Shown here one piece after another: positions 1 through 7,019 of a DNA stretch of 14,025 nucleotides (its first letter is position 1; every line of letters begins with the position of its first letter). The stretch is from the NCBI GenBank assembly GCA_030916975.1, contig JAUPVO010000015.1, forward strand, positions 1 to 14,025, in the 5' to 3' direction. Origin of the DNA: Patescibacteria group bacterium (GTDB lineage Bacteria > Patescibacteriota > Minisyncoccia > Phycocordibacterales > UBA5272). The notes under the pieces were generated by a model. That model saw nothing but the letters and a program-made list of their open reading frames with translations. It did no database searches and was not told the origin of the DNA. Both the position numbers and the translations under genes were made by a program.

Positions 1-105
1 AAAGAAGCAAATGTGGAGAGTTTTTCTGATGACGGGCTAGGTGTTGACCTTAACTTATTAAAAGACATGCATAAGTTAAAATTGGCTAGAAGATATAATA
101 AGTAG
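1..105 (+). CDS. 3' end of an unidentified protein-coding gene (partial)
   Basis: Frame 1 is open from the first base to a TAG stop at 103-105 and encodes the last 34 residues of a protein. The tail is hydrophilic, with an acidic stretch (SFSDDGLGVDL) followed by a basic end (KLKLARRYNK). The start lies outside the window. I do not recognise the family and no domain can be assigned from so short a tail. An extended -10 promoter for the next gene follows 44 bases after the stop, so this gene ends its own transcription unit. The open frame running off the window edge supports a real gene, but not strongly. Confidence 0.6.
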   Translation, partial: KEANVESFSDDGLGVDLNLLKDMHKLKLARRYNK

Positions 106-149
106 TCTAAAAATTTGTGTAAAATCAGAAAGATTATCTCATTATATTG

Positions 150-158
150 TGATATAAT
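150..158 (+). promoter_or_regulatory. Extended -10 promoter of the SMC-like gene
   Basis: TGATATAAT is a perfect TGn extended -10 element ending 26 bases before the ATG at 185. The predicted transcript start is near 165, giving a leader of about 20 bases. No convincing -35 box and no Shine-Dalgarno sequence are visible. Confidence 0.7.
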
Positions 159-184
159 TTACAGAAGAATATATTGTTTGATTT

Positions 185-2359
185 ATGATATTAAAATCTA
201 TCACTTTAATTGGTTTTAAAAGTTTTGCCAAAAAAACAATTATAGATGTATCTAAAAATGTAACAGGAATAGTTGGGCCTAATGGTTCTGGTAAAAGTAA
301 TATAGCTGAAGCTATCAGGTTTGTGATGGGTGAACAATCAATGAAAAGCATAAGATCTAAGTCGGCCAGCGACTTGGTTTGGAAAGGGTCTAATTATATT
401 GGCCCGCTTTCTAGAGCTAGTGTATCTATTGAGATAGATAATAAGTTAAAAGATTATAATGAAGGAGTTTCTCCGGAACTAGCTAAGTTTTTGTCTTATG
501 ACGAGATCATTCTAAGTCGTGAAGTTTTTACAGATGGAGGAAGTGTTTACAAGATTAATGCTAGTGAGGTTAGACTCAAAGATGTTCAGTCTCTTTTGGC
601 TTTGGCTGGTATAGGAGCTTCAGCTCACACGATAATATCTCAGGGTGAAGCAGACAAAATTCTTATAGCTAGTCCTAAAGACAGAAAAGAAATGATAGAA
701 GATTCTCTTGGACTTAAAATACATCAAATCAGACTAAAAGATAGCGAGAGGAAATTAAAAAAAGTAGAAGATCACATGAAAGTGGCAGATCTTATGTGCA
801 GAGAATTACGTCCAGAGCTAACTCATCTTTCTATATTAATGGAAAAGATAAATAAAGTAGAAATAGAGAGAGAAAAACTTTTTACTGCTTATCTTGATTA
901 TTTTTCTTATGAGCAAGTAAGTATCAATGATCTTAAAAAAGTCACAAATGATAACAAGAATATTCAATCTCAAATAGAAGAAAATAAAACTAAATTATCT
1001 AATCTTAAAAATAGAGAAGCTGAACTTTCTAGTAATTATCCCAATCAAAAAGTAGAAGAATATAATAAGGAGATAACATCCATAAACGAAAATAGATTCG
1101 CGCTAGAAAGAGAGCTGAGTATAATGTTATATGAAAAAAATAATTTATTTTCTCTTATAAAAGAAGAAATTAAGGAGGTAAAAATTAACAAAAAAGAGTG
1201 GATAGAATTTAAAAGAAAGTTAGAAGAGGCACTGTTTCAACTAGAGAATGATAATAAGAATAGCATTTATAATCCTAATAATATTAGTGTGATCAAGGAT
1301 TTATTAAGTAGCAGTTCTTCTTGGATATCTGATAATGATAATGAAAATATTAAGTCTAAGATAGAAGAAGTTGAAAAAGATATTGTAACAATTGAAGATA
1401 AAATACAAAAAGAAAAAACATTAATAGCAGAACTTCAAAACAAAATAAAACTAGAACAAGAAGAAAAATTAAATTCTGTGAAGCATATTTATAATGATAT
1501 TTATATTATTGAAAAAGAAATAAATAATCTTGAATCTGAAAAGAAAAGAGTCTCAGATAATATTTTTGTAATCCAGAACAGAGAAAAGAGCATGTTACTC
1601 AAGTTAGAGGAAGCTTTTAGGTTCGTTGGGCAAAAAGTTTTATCATATAAAACTCATAATATTACAGAAGAATACAAACATTATGAGAATGAGAAATCAA
1701 TAGAAAGGCTAAAAATAAGAATAGAAGAAATAGGAATACTAGATCCAACCAGCATCAAGAATAACTACGAAGAAGTTAACGGACGTTTTGAATTTTTACA
1801 AAAAGAAATAGACGATTTAACCAAAACTAAAGATTCTTTAGATGAGATAATTACTAATCTCAAGAATAGTATCAAAAATGATTTTGAAAAAGGTTTGCAG
1901 AAAATTAATTTTGCTTTTGCTAATCTTTTCCACGAAATATTCCCTGGAGGAAGAGCTTCGATTTTTGTAGAGAAAGTTGCAGACAAAAACATTGATGAAG
2001 AAGATGAGGATACTCAGAATATGGTAGAGGGTATTAATCTAAATATCAGTTTGCCGAGTAAGAAAGTTTCAGATATTAATATGCTCTCTGGAGGAGAGAA
2101 AACACTTTCTAGTATTGCTCTTTTGTTCGCTCTTACATCCATAACCCCTCCACCTTTTATGGTTTTGGATGAAACTGATGCGGCACTAGATGAGATGAAT
2201 GCTAGAAAATATGGGAAGCTCCTTTCTAGATTGGCAGAGAAATCACGACTTTTAGTTATAACTCACAATAGAGAAACCATGAATGAGTGTGATGTTCTGT
2301 ATGGTGTTACAGTTGGAGGAGATGGGTCAAGTAAGATTCTATCTATCAAGTTTGATTAA
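185..2359 (+). CDS. smc: Short SMC-like chromosome-segregation ATPase without a recognisable hinge
   Basis: This is an ABC-type ATPase of the SMC family, which dimerises and loops DNA during chromosome organisation. Walker A GPNGSGKS is at residues 31-38. SMC-typical Q-loop sequence (IISQGE) is at 150-155, followed by the conserved KDRKEMIED stretch. The C-terminal head carries signature LSGGEKT (634-640), Walker B MVLDE (659-663), the ALDE D-loop and ITH switch (692-694). Residues about 180-350 and 390-560 are Glu/Lys-rich coiled coil. A bacterial SMC usually has about 1150-1200 residues, with a globular hinge of about 150 residues between the arms. Here the arms are short, and only about 40 polar Asn/Ser-rich residues (351-390) join them. 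Both heads match SMC better than RecN or SbcC in motif order. ATG 185 fits the conserved start (ILKSITLIGFKSF) and the promoter. No kleisin gene (scpA) is seen here. The family is clear; a full SMC function is inferred. Confidence 0.88.
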   Translation: MILKSITLIGFKSFAKKTIIDVSKNVTGIVGPNGSGKSNIAEAIRFVMGEQSMKSIRSKSASDLVWKGSNYIGPLSRASVSIEIDNKLKDYNEGVSPELAKFLSYDEIILSREVFTDGGSVYKINASEVRLKDVQSLLALAGIGASAHTIISQGEADKILIASPKDRKEMIEDSLGLKIHQIRLKDSERKLKKVEDHMKVADLMCRELRPELTHLSILMEKINKVEIEREKLFTAYLDYFSYEQVSINDLKKVTNDNKNIQSQIEENKTKLSNLKNREAELSSNYPNQKVEEYNKEITSINENRFALERELSIMLYEKNNLFSLIKEEIKEVKINKKEWIEFKRKLEEALFQLENDNKNSIYNPNNISVIKDLLSSSSSWISDNDNENIKSKIEEVEKDIVTIEDKIQKEKTLIAELQNKIKLEQEEKLNSVKHIYNDIYIIEKEINNLESEKKRVSDNIFVIQNREKSMLLKLEEAFRFVGQKVLSYKTHNITEEYKHYENEKSIERLKIRIEEIGILDPTSIKNNYEEVNGRFEFLQKEIDDLTKTKDSLDEIITNLKNSIKNDFEKGLQKINFAFANLFHEIFPGGRASIFVEKVADKNIDEEDEDTQNMVEGINLNISLPSKKVSDINMLSGGEKTLSSIALLFALTSITPPPFMVLDETDAALDEMNARKYGKLLSRLAEKSRLLVITHNRETMNECDVLYGVTVGGDGSSKILSIKFD

Positions 2360-2373
2360 TATTTGTTATTAAT
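2355..2373. terminator. Possible bidirectional AT-only terminator between smc and corA
   Basis: ATTAATA and TATTAAT form a perfect 7-bp inverted repeat around a TTTGT loop. It lies exactly in the 14-base gap between the two convergent genes and includes the smc stop codon. The stem has only A-T pairs, so its strength as a terminator is doubtful. Confidence 0.35.
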
Positions 2374-3282
2374 TTATAACCATTTTTTGTATTTGAAGAA
2401 GACGAAGAAACCGACTGACATTAGAAGCATTAATACTATAATAATCTCAAAGTCATGTTCATATCCTATAATTGGAATATTCTTAGCATTCATACCAAAG
2501 ATGCTAGCTACGAGAGAGAGGGGAAATATAACAAAACTCATCATGGTTAATGTTTTCATTGCGTCAGCTGTTTTATGATTAAGTAGAGAGTCATTAGTGT
2601 TTTGGAATTCTCTAAAAGCATCTTTTAAGAATCTGACTCTGGACATTATCTCAAGATAAGACGTATGTAAATTATTCATATTTCTTACAAAAGTTGGGCC
2701 ATAAACAGTTTTTCCATAAGATGCCACATCAAGCAAAATAGTATCATGCATGGTGAATGTATGTTCAAAGTTGATAATGTCTCTCATCTTTTGAGATAAG
2801 ATGGTTACCATTTTTCTCTCATGGCCATTGTAGATATTCTTCTCTACTGTATCGAGTGACACATCTAGATCATCTAGCTTAGATTCACTTTTTTTGTATA
2901 TGGTTTTTATCGCTTCTACATAGAATCCTCCAACTGTAATAGTGTGATGCCCATCACTGCTCAGTAGTTGGTAAATCTTATTGAGGTCTAGAATAGAGTT
3001 AATATCGGAATAAGAGATAGAAATAATCCAATGATCGCCAAGTATGAAGTCTACTTCTTGTCTACGAACTTTATTTTTCTCTTTTAGTATATTAGGAAAA
3101 TGTTGAACTATATACATTGCATTTTCATAAACCTTGGCTCCAGGTTTTAGTGTGGGGGTAACAATGTCATGGCTTATTTCTCTTGGTAATAGAAATTCTT
3201 CAGAAATCTGATTTATATCCTCTTCGGTAGGATTAACTATATTAACCCAAGTTATTTTGTAAGTTGTGTTCCTGATTATCAT
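2374..3282 (-). CDS. corA: CorA-family magnesium/divalent cation transporter
   Basis: CorA proteins are pentameric inner-membrane channels for Mg2+ (sometimes Co2+ or Ni2+). The 302-residue length is normal. The N-terminal 240 residues form the cytoplasmic domain with long charged helices. Two C-terminal membrane segments follow (about 245-262 and 279-296). The family's selectivity motif GMN is at 263-265, directly after TM1, in the context LVASIFGMNAKNIP, and the pre-TM1 stretch MKTLTMMSFVIFPL matches the family. The protein ends with the basic KYKKWL tail typical of CorA. The usual acidic loop between the TMs is represented by YEHDFE (274-279). The gene converges on smc and is divergent from the S41 peptidase, with which it shares a promoter region. 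The transported ion cannot be read from the sequence. Confidence 0.93.
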   Translation of the reverse strand: MIIRNTTYKITWVNIVNPTEEDINQISEEFLLPREISHDIVTPTLKPGAKVYENAMYIVQHFPNILKEKNKVRRQEVDFILGDHWIISISYSDINSILDLNKIYQLLSSDGHHTITVGGFYVEAIKTIYKKSESKLDDLDVSLDTVEKNIYNGHERKMVTILSQKMRDIINFEHTFTMHDTILLDVASYGKTVYGPTFVRNMNNLHTSYLEIMSRVRFLKDAFREFQNTNDSLLNHKTADAMKTLTMMSFVIFPLSLVASIFGMNAKNIPIIGYEHDFEIIIVLMLLMSVGFFVFFKYKKWL

Positions 3283-3296
3283 ATTTTCTAGTTTTG

Positions 3297-3305
3297 ATTA
3301 TATCA
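3297..3305 (-). promoter_or_regulatory. Extended -10 promoter of corA
   Basis: Reading the minus strand, TGATATAAT ends 14 bases before the corA ATG. The predicted leader is only a few bases long and no Shine-Dalgarno site is present. It lies back to back with the promoter of the S41 peptidase, 9 bases away. Confidence 0.65.
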
Positions 3306-3314
3306 TTTTTATTG

Positions 3315-3320
3315 TATAAT
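3315..3320 (+). promoter_or_regulatory. -10 box of the S41 peptidase gene
   Basis: TATAAT lies 23 bases before ATG 3344. It is preceded by TTG rather than the TGn found in most other promoters here (the TG is one base too close). The purine-rich GAGGTG at 3321-3326 sits about 17 bases from the start, upstream of or at the expected transcript start, so it is unlikely to act as a ribosome-binding site. Confidence 0.6.
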
Positions 3321-3343
3321 GAGGTGATAAATTTATATAAGAT

Positions 3344-4588
3344 ATGCACAATTTATTCAAATACAAAGCTTTAATAATATGTTTTGTTTTATTAATAGTA
3401 ACTGGATATTATTTAGGTACTAAAAATATTATTGGCACTCTTGTACATTCAGATTTGACTGGTTCCAATAATGAGTATTCAACTGTATTTGATAATAAGA
3501 AATTAAAAATAGATGACCCTCTTCTGATAGAGATACAAAAAAATCTAAATGAAAAGTTCGTAAGCTGGAAAGCTACTTATACTCCACCAACAGAAGATGA
3601 CTTTGAACAAGCAATTGTAAAGGGCTATGTAGATGCCTACAAAGATCCTTATACTCAGTATTTTTCGCCAGAAGAAGCTAAGACTTTCAAAGAGAATGTA
3701 ACTGGATCTTTTGGAGGAGTTGGAATGGAAGTTGGACTTCGTGACGGCCTTGTAACTGTTATTGCTCCGCTTAAAGATAGTCCAGCCATGAAAGCAGGCG
3801 TTAAGTCTGGAGATATTATAATGAAAGTAGAAGGTAAGGATATTTATGAAGAGTCTTTAAGTATAGATCAGGTGGTTGGTCACATCAGAGGTTCAATAGG
3901 AACAGAAGTCAAGATAACCATTTTGCCAAAAGGATCTAAAGACATAAAAGATGCTAAAGAAGTTAAGATAACAAGACAAGAGATAAAAGTTCCTACTATT
4001 GATACCAAAATAGAAAATGGAGTGTTCGTGATATCTTTGTATAGCTTTACAGCAGAGAGTCCGGAACTATTCAAACAAGCTATTTTAAAATTTGCTGATT
4101 CTAAAACTGACAAATTAATAGTAGATCTTCGTGGTAATCCTGGGGGGTATTTAGAAGCGGCTGTTCAAATAGCATCTTTCTTCTTGCCAGAAGGTAAAGT
4201 TATAGTGTCGGAGAAAAGTGCTAACCAAAATCAAACTAAAGATCATAGGAGTATAGGATATAATGTATTTAATAGTAAATTAAAACTATATGTTTTGATT
4301 GACGAGGGTTCTGCTAGTGCAAGTGAGATACTAGCTGGAGCACTTCAAGACCATGATATAGCTACGATATATGGACAAAAGAGTTACGGTAAAGGTAGTG
4401 TGCAAGAGTTTGTTGATCTTAAGAATGGAGGCTCTCTCAAGGTAACGGTTGCCAAATGGTTTACTCCAAACGGAAGGAATATAACAGAAGATAAAATTGT
4501 TCCAGATGTTGAAGTTAAAAGAACTGATAAAACTACTTCAGAATCTGAATTAACAAATATCATAAAAATGATAAATTCAAACAAGTAG
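3344..4588 (+). CDS. ctpA: S41-family C-terminal processing peptidase (CtpA/Prc type), membrane anchored
   Basis: This is a serine protease that cleaves extracytoplasmic proteins from their C termini and often acts on cell-wall enzymes. Residues 8-25 form one uncleaved-looking membrane anchor, placing the rest outside the membrane. A PDZ domain occupies about 120-200 (SFGGVGMEV, then DSPAMKAGVKSGDIIMKVEG). The S41 protease domain covers about 210-392. Family spacing (Ser and Lys 25 residues apart) places the catalytic pair at S325 in GSASASEI and K350 in SYGKGSVQ, with the conserved Gln at 354. The oxyanion-side motif LIVDLRGNPGG is at 258-268. The length of 414 residues is normal for CtpA. 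The start is fixed by the hydrophobic anchor and the promoter. The next gene, bL9, has its own promoters, so the two are probably not an obligate operon. Confidence 0.95.
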   Translation: MHNLFKYKALIICFVLLIVTGYYLGTKNIIGTLVHSDLTGSNNEYSTVFDNKKLKIDDPLLIEIQKNLNEKFVSWKATYTPPTEDDFEQAIVKGYVDAYKDPYTQYFSPEEAKTFKENVTGSFGGVGMEVGLRDGLVTVIAPLKDSPAMKAGVKSGDIIMKVEGKDIYEESLSIDQVVGHIRGSIGTEVKITILPKGSKDIKDAKEVKITRQEIKVPTIDTKIENGVFVISLYSFTAESPELFKQAILKFADSKTDKLIVDLRGNPGGYLEAAVQIASFFLPEGKVIVSEKSANQNQTKDHRSIGYNVFNSKLKLYVLIDEGSASASEILAGALQDHDIATIYGQKSYGKGSVQEFVDLKNGGSLKVTVAKWFTPNGRNITEDKIVPDVEVKRTDKTTSESELTNIIKMINSNK

Positions 4589-4619
4589 GATATCGCTTTG
4601 GCCATAGTTTTTTTATTTC

Positions 4620-4636
4620 TATAATTTTGTTATAAT
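4620..4636 (+). promoter_or_regulatory. Tandem -10 boxes of rplI; the proximal one implies a leaderless mRNA
   Basis: Two TATAAT boxes lie at 4620-4625 and 4631-4636. The second is a perfect extended element (TGTTATAAT, 4628-4636) and ends only 7 bases before ATG 4644. Transcription from it would begin at or next to the start codon. The first would give a leader of about 11 bases. No Shine-Dalgarno site is present. Confidence 0.6.
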
Positions 4637-4643
4637 TATACTT

Positions 4644-5102
4644 ATGAAAATAATTTTGACACAAGATGTTCCAAGAATAGGCGTTAAGGGAACTCTCCAT
4701 GACCTTAGTACGTCATATGCTATGAATTCTTTTGTTAATAAAGGATTGGCTCGTATAGCAACAGCAAAAGATGAGAAGCAGATTCTTGATAAAGAAGCCA
4801 AAAAGAAAGAAGAAGCAGCTAAGAAGCAAGATAAGTATATAGAAGTTTTTACTAAGATAGAAAAAGAAAGCTCCACTAACCCTATTATTCTAAATAAAAA
4901 GGTTGACGAAAAAGGAAATTTTTATGCCAAGATTTCTGGTCAGGATATTTTAGATGTAATATTTTCTGTTGCCAAGGTTTCTATTAATGAATCTCAGATA
5001 ATAACTGATCTGCACAACATAAAAACAGTAGGGGATTATGAAATTATTTTGAACATTAATAATAGAAAATATAAAATTCACATCAATGTTGTAAGCTTGT
5101 AA
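4644..5102 (+). CDS. rplI: Large-subunit ribosomal protein bL9
   Basis: bL9 binds 23S rRNA near the base of the L1 stalk and helps maintain the reading frame. The N-terminal RNA-binding domain (1-40) shows the expected MKIILTQDVPRIGVKG opening and the SYAMNSFVNKGLARIAT stretch, which matches the family's GYARNFLIPKGLA signature in position. A Lys/Glu/Ala-rich connecting helix (about 41-75) follows. The C-terminal domain (about 76-152) contains IKTVGDYEIIL, corresponding to the usual IKTLGEYEV. The length of 152 residues is standard. bL9 is missing from some lineages of the Candidate Phyla Radiation, so its presence may help place the organism. The ATG start is unambiguous from the conserved N terminus and lies only 7 bases after a -10 box. 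Confidence 0.95.
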   Translation: MKIILTQDVPRIGVKGTLHDLSTSYAMNSFVNKGLARIATAKDEKQILDKEAKKKEEAAKKQDKYIEVFTKIEKESSTNPIILNKKVDEKGNFYAKISGQDILDVIFSVAKVSINESQIITDLHNIKTVGDYEIILNINNRKYKIHINVVSL

Positions 5103-5116
5103 AAATTACTGCTTAA

Positions 5117-5125
5117 TGATATAAT
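5117..5125 (+). promoter_or_regulatory. Extended -10 promoter of tRNA-Ala
   Basis: TGATATAAT ends 19 bases before the mature 5' end of tRNA-Ala, so the predicted precursor has a 5' leader of about 12 bases for RNase P to remove. Confidence 0.65.
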
Positions 5126-5144
5126 ATTTTTCATAAATTCATAA

Positions 5145-5217
5145 GGGCCCTTAGCTCATTTGGTAGAGCGCCTCATTTGCACTGAGGAGGTGAGGAGTTC
5201 GAATCTCCTAGGGTCCA
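5145..5217 (+). tRNA. tRNA-Ala (anticodon TGC), no encoded CCA
   Basis: The full cloverleaf can be folded by eye. The acceptor stem is 5145-5151 with 5210-5216, the D stem 5154-5157 with 5166-5169, the anticodon stem 5171-5175 with 5183-5187, and the T stem 5193-5197 with 5205-5209 around TTCGAAT. The anticodon loop TTTGCAC gives TGC at 5178-5180. The third acceptor pair is G5147-T5214, the G3-U70 wobble that is the hallmark identity element of tRNA-Ala. The discriminator is A5217 and the next bases are CTC, so CCA is not encoded and must be added after transcription. tRNA-Asp in this window does encode CCA. Confidence 0.97.
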
Positions 5218-5303
5218 CTCGAGAAATTCTTAACTATAGAAACAGATAAAGAAATCAATTTTAAAAAGGAGGGTAACTAAAAATAGTATACAAAAAGAAA
5301 ACA
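5218..5303. other. Non-coding flank of the acquired-looking cassette, with an orphan Shine-Dalgarno-like site
   Basis: No gene is seen between tRNA-Ala and the terminator hairpin. The plus strand has a perfect AAGGAGG at 5266-5272, conspicuous because native genes here lack such sites. No ATG, GTG or TTG follows at a usable distance; the downstream frame would have to begin with ATA at about 5283 and reads only about 22 codons. It may be a remnant of a truncated gene or chance. Confidence 0.4.
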
Positions 5304-5340
5304 ACTTCGCAAGAAAGCCGATTTGGTTTTCTTTCGAAGT
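5304..5340 (-). terminator. Strong intrinsic terminator of the secreted-protein gene
   Basis: ACTTCG (5304-5309) pairs with CGAAGT (5335-5340), and after one C/T mismatch nine further pairs (one G-T) close a GATTT loop at 5320-5324. On the minus strand this 15-pair hairpin is followed by TGTTTTCTTTTT. It lies just downstream of the stop codon of the gene at 5372-5881. On the plus strand no T-tract follows, so it is directional. Confidence 0.8.
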
Positions 5341-5371
5341 GGTTGAGGTGACGAGAGAGTCGCCAGAGTCG

Positions 5372-5881
5372 CTACTGTCTTGTAATACAGAAGCATCCAA
5401 ACAAATCTTCCACTTTCATGCTAACAATTTCATTATCAGCATTTATTTCTGTAAGGCTTTTTGATACCAATACTCCGTTTACCCAAAATTCTTCATAGAA
5501 TTTACGAAGGCCATCTGGCGTCATACCTTTGTATGATATCAGTACTTTACCATCAACAGAATTATTGCCGAGCTTCAATTTAAAAGGTGTTATCCGGTTT
5601 TGATTATTTGCGTTAGGGTAATAGTTACCATTAATTTGCATGGTTATGCGCATGTCAGCCATGGACATAGTTACTTTACCGTCAGGTTGTACATCAAGAA
5701 ACATCCCCTGACCACTATAGTTAACCGCATCGTAGCCGTTTGTTCTATAATGTATTACCATTTGGTCGAGAACATTATTGTTCTCGCAATTAGTTTGTAT
5801 ATATTTAATACTCTTGGCGTGTGAGATCGCGAAAAAGAACGCGAGAAACAAAAAAGCAGAGATTTTAAAGAGCTTGTTCAT
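5372..5881 (-). CDS. Secreted protein of unknown function, likely horizontally acquired
   Basis: I do not recognise the family. The 169-residue product starts with a clear Sec signal peptide: MNK, a hydrophobic core at about 8-19, and a likely signal peptidase I site after SHA at residue 22. The mature part looks beta-rich and has three cysteines (C32, C163, C165), with a CFC pair near the C terminus that could form a disulphide with C32. Aromatic and polar residues are abundant, and there is no membrane segment after the signal. The gene differs from its neighbours. It has a -35/-10 promoter, an AGAGG Shine-Dalgarno site (5887-5891) five bases from the ATG, more GC-ending codons (CGC, CGG, CTC, GCG), and a strong terminator. 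This style resembles proteobacterial genes. The ATG is supported by the Shine-Dalgarno site and signal peptide. Transfer is an inference; an assembly chimera is possible. Confidence 0.82.
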   Translation of the reverse strand: MNKLFKISAFLFLAFFFAISHAKSIKYIQTNCENNNVLDQMVIHYRTNGYDAVNYSGQGMFLDVQPDGKVTMSMADMRITMQINGNYYPNANNQNRITPFKLKLGNNSVDGKVLISYKGMTPDGLRKFYEEFWVNGVLVSKSLTEINADNEIVSMKVEDLFGCFCITRQ

Positions 5882-5933
5882 GATTACCTCTTTTGTGTAA
5901 GTGCTTGAAATTAAAAAGCATTAGAACATATAC

Positions 5934-5962
5934 AGTATTACACATTTAGTAGTATTTGTCAA
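5934..5962 (-). promoter_or_regulatory. Two-box sigma-70-type promoter of the secreted-protein gene
   Basis: On the minus strand a perfect TTGACA (5957-5962) is separated by 17 bases from AATACT (5934-5939), giving a transcript start near 5927 and a leader of about 45 bases. This is the only promoter in the window with a consensus -35 box. Confidence 0.72.
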
Positions 5963-6004
5963 GGTTATTAGTGGTATCAAACACTAATTTAATCAGCTTT
6001 TTAA

Positions 6005-6013
6005 TGTTATAAT
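6005..6013 (+). promoter_or_regulatory. Extended -10 promoter of the VanY-type peptidase gene
   Basis: TGTTATAAT ends 25 bases before ATG 6039. The expected leader is about 18 bases, AT-only near the start codon and without a Shine-Dalgarno site. Confidence 0.68.
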
Positions 6014-6038
6014 TGTATTTAATTAATTATTTTAATCT

Positions 6039-6974
6039 ATGTCTAAGAATACACCTAAAAATAAAATCATTAATAGAATTGTTAATCAAAGTACCGCTCT
6101 AGGGGCTTTGGTTATATTATTAGTAGCTTCTCTTATTTCTAATTTCTATTTATATGATTCTAATCAGAATACAAAGAAACAAAATCAGACAATTCTTTTG
6201 GAAAGCCAGAATCTCAGAACCAGTTTAGATGATATAGGTAAAAAGTATGAAAACATAGCTAAGCAGCTAGATATAAATGAAAAAGATAGGCTGTTCTTGG
6301 TGCAGAGTTTTAATCAAGTTGGCAGTGAGTATAATGGTCTTATGAATAATTATAATGAAAAGCTAAATGAAGTTACTACTTTGCAAAAAGCTGTATTCAT
6401 ACCTGACGAGTTACTTAAAAAGTATTCTAAATATTACTTTTTGAATGAGAATTATTCTCCTTCTTCTACTGTACAAATCAGCCTCAATTATACATTAAAT
6501 GGAAAAGAGGTATACATAATGCCAGAAGTTTATACCAAGCTAGAAAAGATGATATTAGATGCTAAAAATACTGGCATTAATTTAGTTATCAATTCTGGAT
6601 ATAGATCATTCAATGAACAGAAAGGCTTAAAAAGTGCCTACACTCAAAGATACGGTTCAGGAGCCAACACTTTCTCTGCTGATCAAGGTTATAGCGAACA
6701 TCAATTAGGAACAACAGTAGACATTACTGACGGTAAAGTCGGATTAGTTACTTCTTTTGAAAATACCAAAGCCTCAACTTGGCTAAGAGATAATGCTTAT
6801 AGATATGGTTTTATTTTATCTTATCCAAGAGGTAATAATTATTATATGTATGAACCTTGGCACTGGAGATATGTTGGGGTGGAATTGGCAACTTATCTTC
6901 ATGATAAAGGTTTGAATTTCTATGATCTTGATCAGAATGTTATAGATAGTTACAAGACTAAAATCTTTGATTAA
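6039..6974 (+). CDS. vanY: Membrane-anchored VanY-type D-alanyl-D-alanine carboxypeptidase (peptidase M15B)
   Basis: M15B zinc peptidases trim the terminal D-Ala from peptidoglycan peptides outside the membrane. Residues about 19-38 form an N-terminal membrane anchor (ALGALVILLVASLISNFYLY). A predicted coiled coil rich in Gln, Asn and Lys (about 45-118) holds the catalytic domain away from the membrane. The catalytic domain (about 140-311) contains SGYRS (186-190), the zinc motif SEHQLGTTVDI with ligands H221 and D228, and EPWHWR with catalytic E272 and ligand H275. All active-site residues are present, so the enzyme should be active. The combination of anchor, coiled coil and M15B domain makes it longer than minimal VanY proteins. 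It has its own promoter and stands alone. Whether it acts on the cell's own wall or a host's or prey's wall cannot be told. Confidence 0.93.
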   Translation: MSKNTPKNKIINRIVNQSTALGALVILLVASLISNFYLYDSNQNTKKQNQTILLESQNLRTSLDDIGKKYENIAKQLDINEKDRLFLVQSFNQVGSEYNGLMNNYNEKLNEVTTLQKAVFIPDELLKKYSKYYFLNENYSPSSTVQISLNYTLNGKEVYIMPEVYTKLEKMILDAKNTGINLVINSGYRSFNEQKGLKSAYTQRYGSGANTFSADQGYSEHQLGTTVDITDGKVGLVTSFENTKASTWLRDNAYRYGFILSYPRGNNYYMYEPWHWRYVGVELATYLHDKGLNFYDLDQNVIDSYKTKIFD

Positions 6975-7019
6975 TACCCGCCATGACAAGACTTTATCTT
7001 TGTTTTTTATTAAGAATTA

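Noticed and set aside
2363..2578. 71-residue plus-strand ORF overlapping corA
   Set aside because: It lies antisense within the strongly supported corA gene, has no promoter or family features, and is best explained as a shadow frame.
4589..4619. Possible terminator after the S41 peptidase (TTTTTTT tract after GGCC)
   Set aside because: The T-tract is present, but the preceding bases cannot form a stem with a proper loop; the GGCC palindrome has no loop.
5218..6038. Integron attC or tRNA-targeted integration with a duplicated tRNA end
   Set aside because: The hairpin at 5304-5340 lacks RYYYAAC and GTTRRRY core sites, and I find no copy of the tRNA-Ala 3' end at the other border. No integrase gene is present.
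6975..7019. Possible terminator after the VanY-type gene
   Set aside because: Only a 4-bp AAGA/TCTT stem precedes the T-rich stretch, too weak to call.
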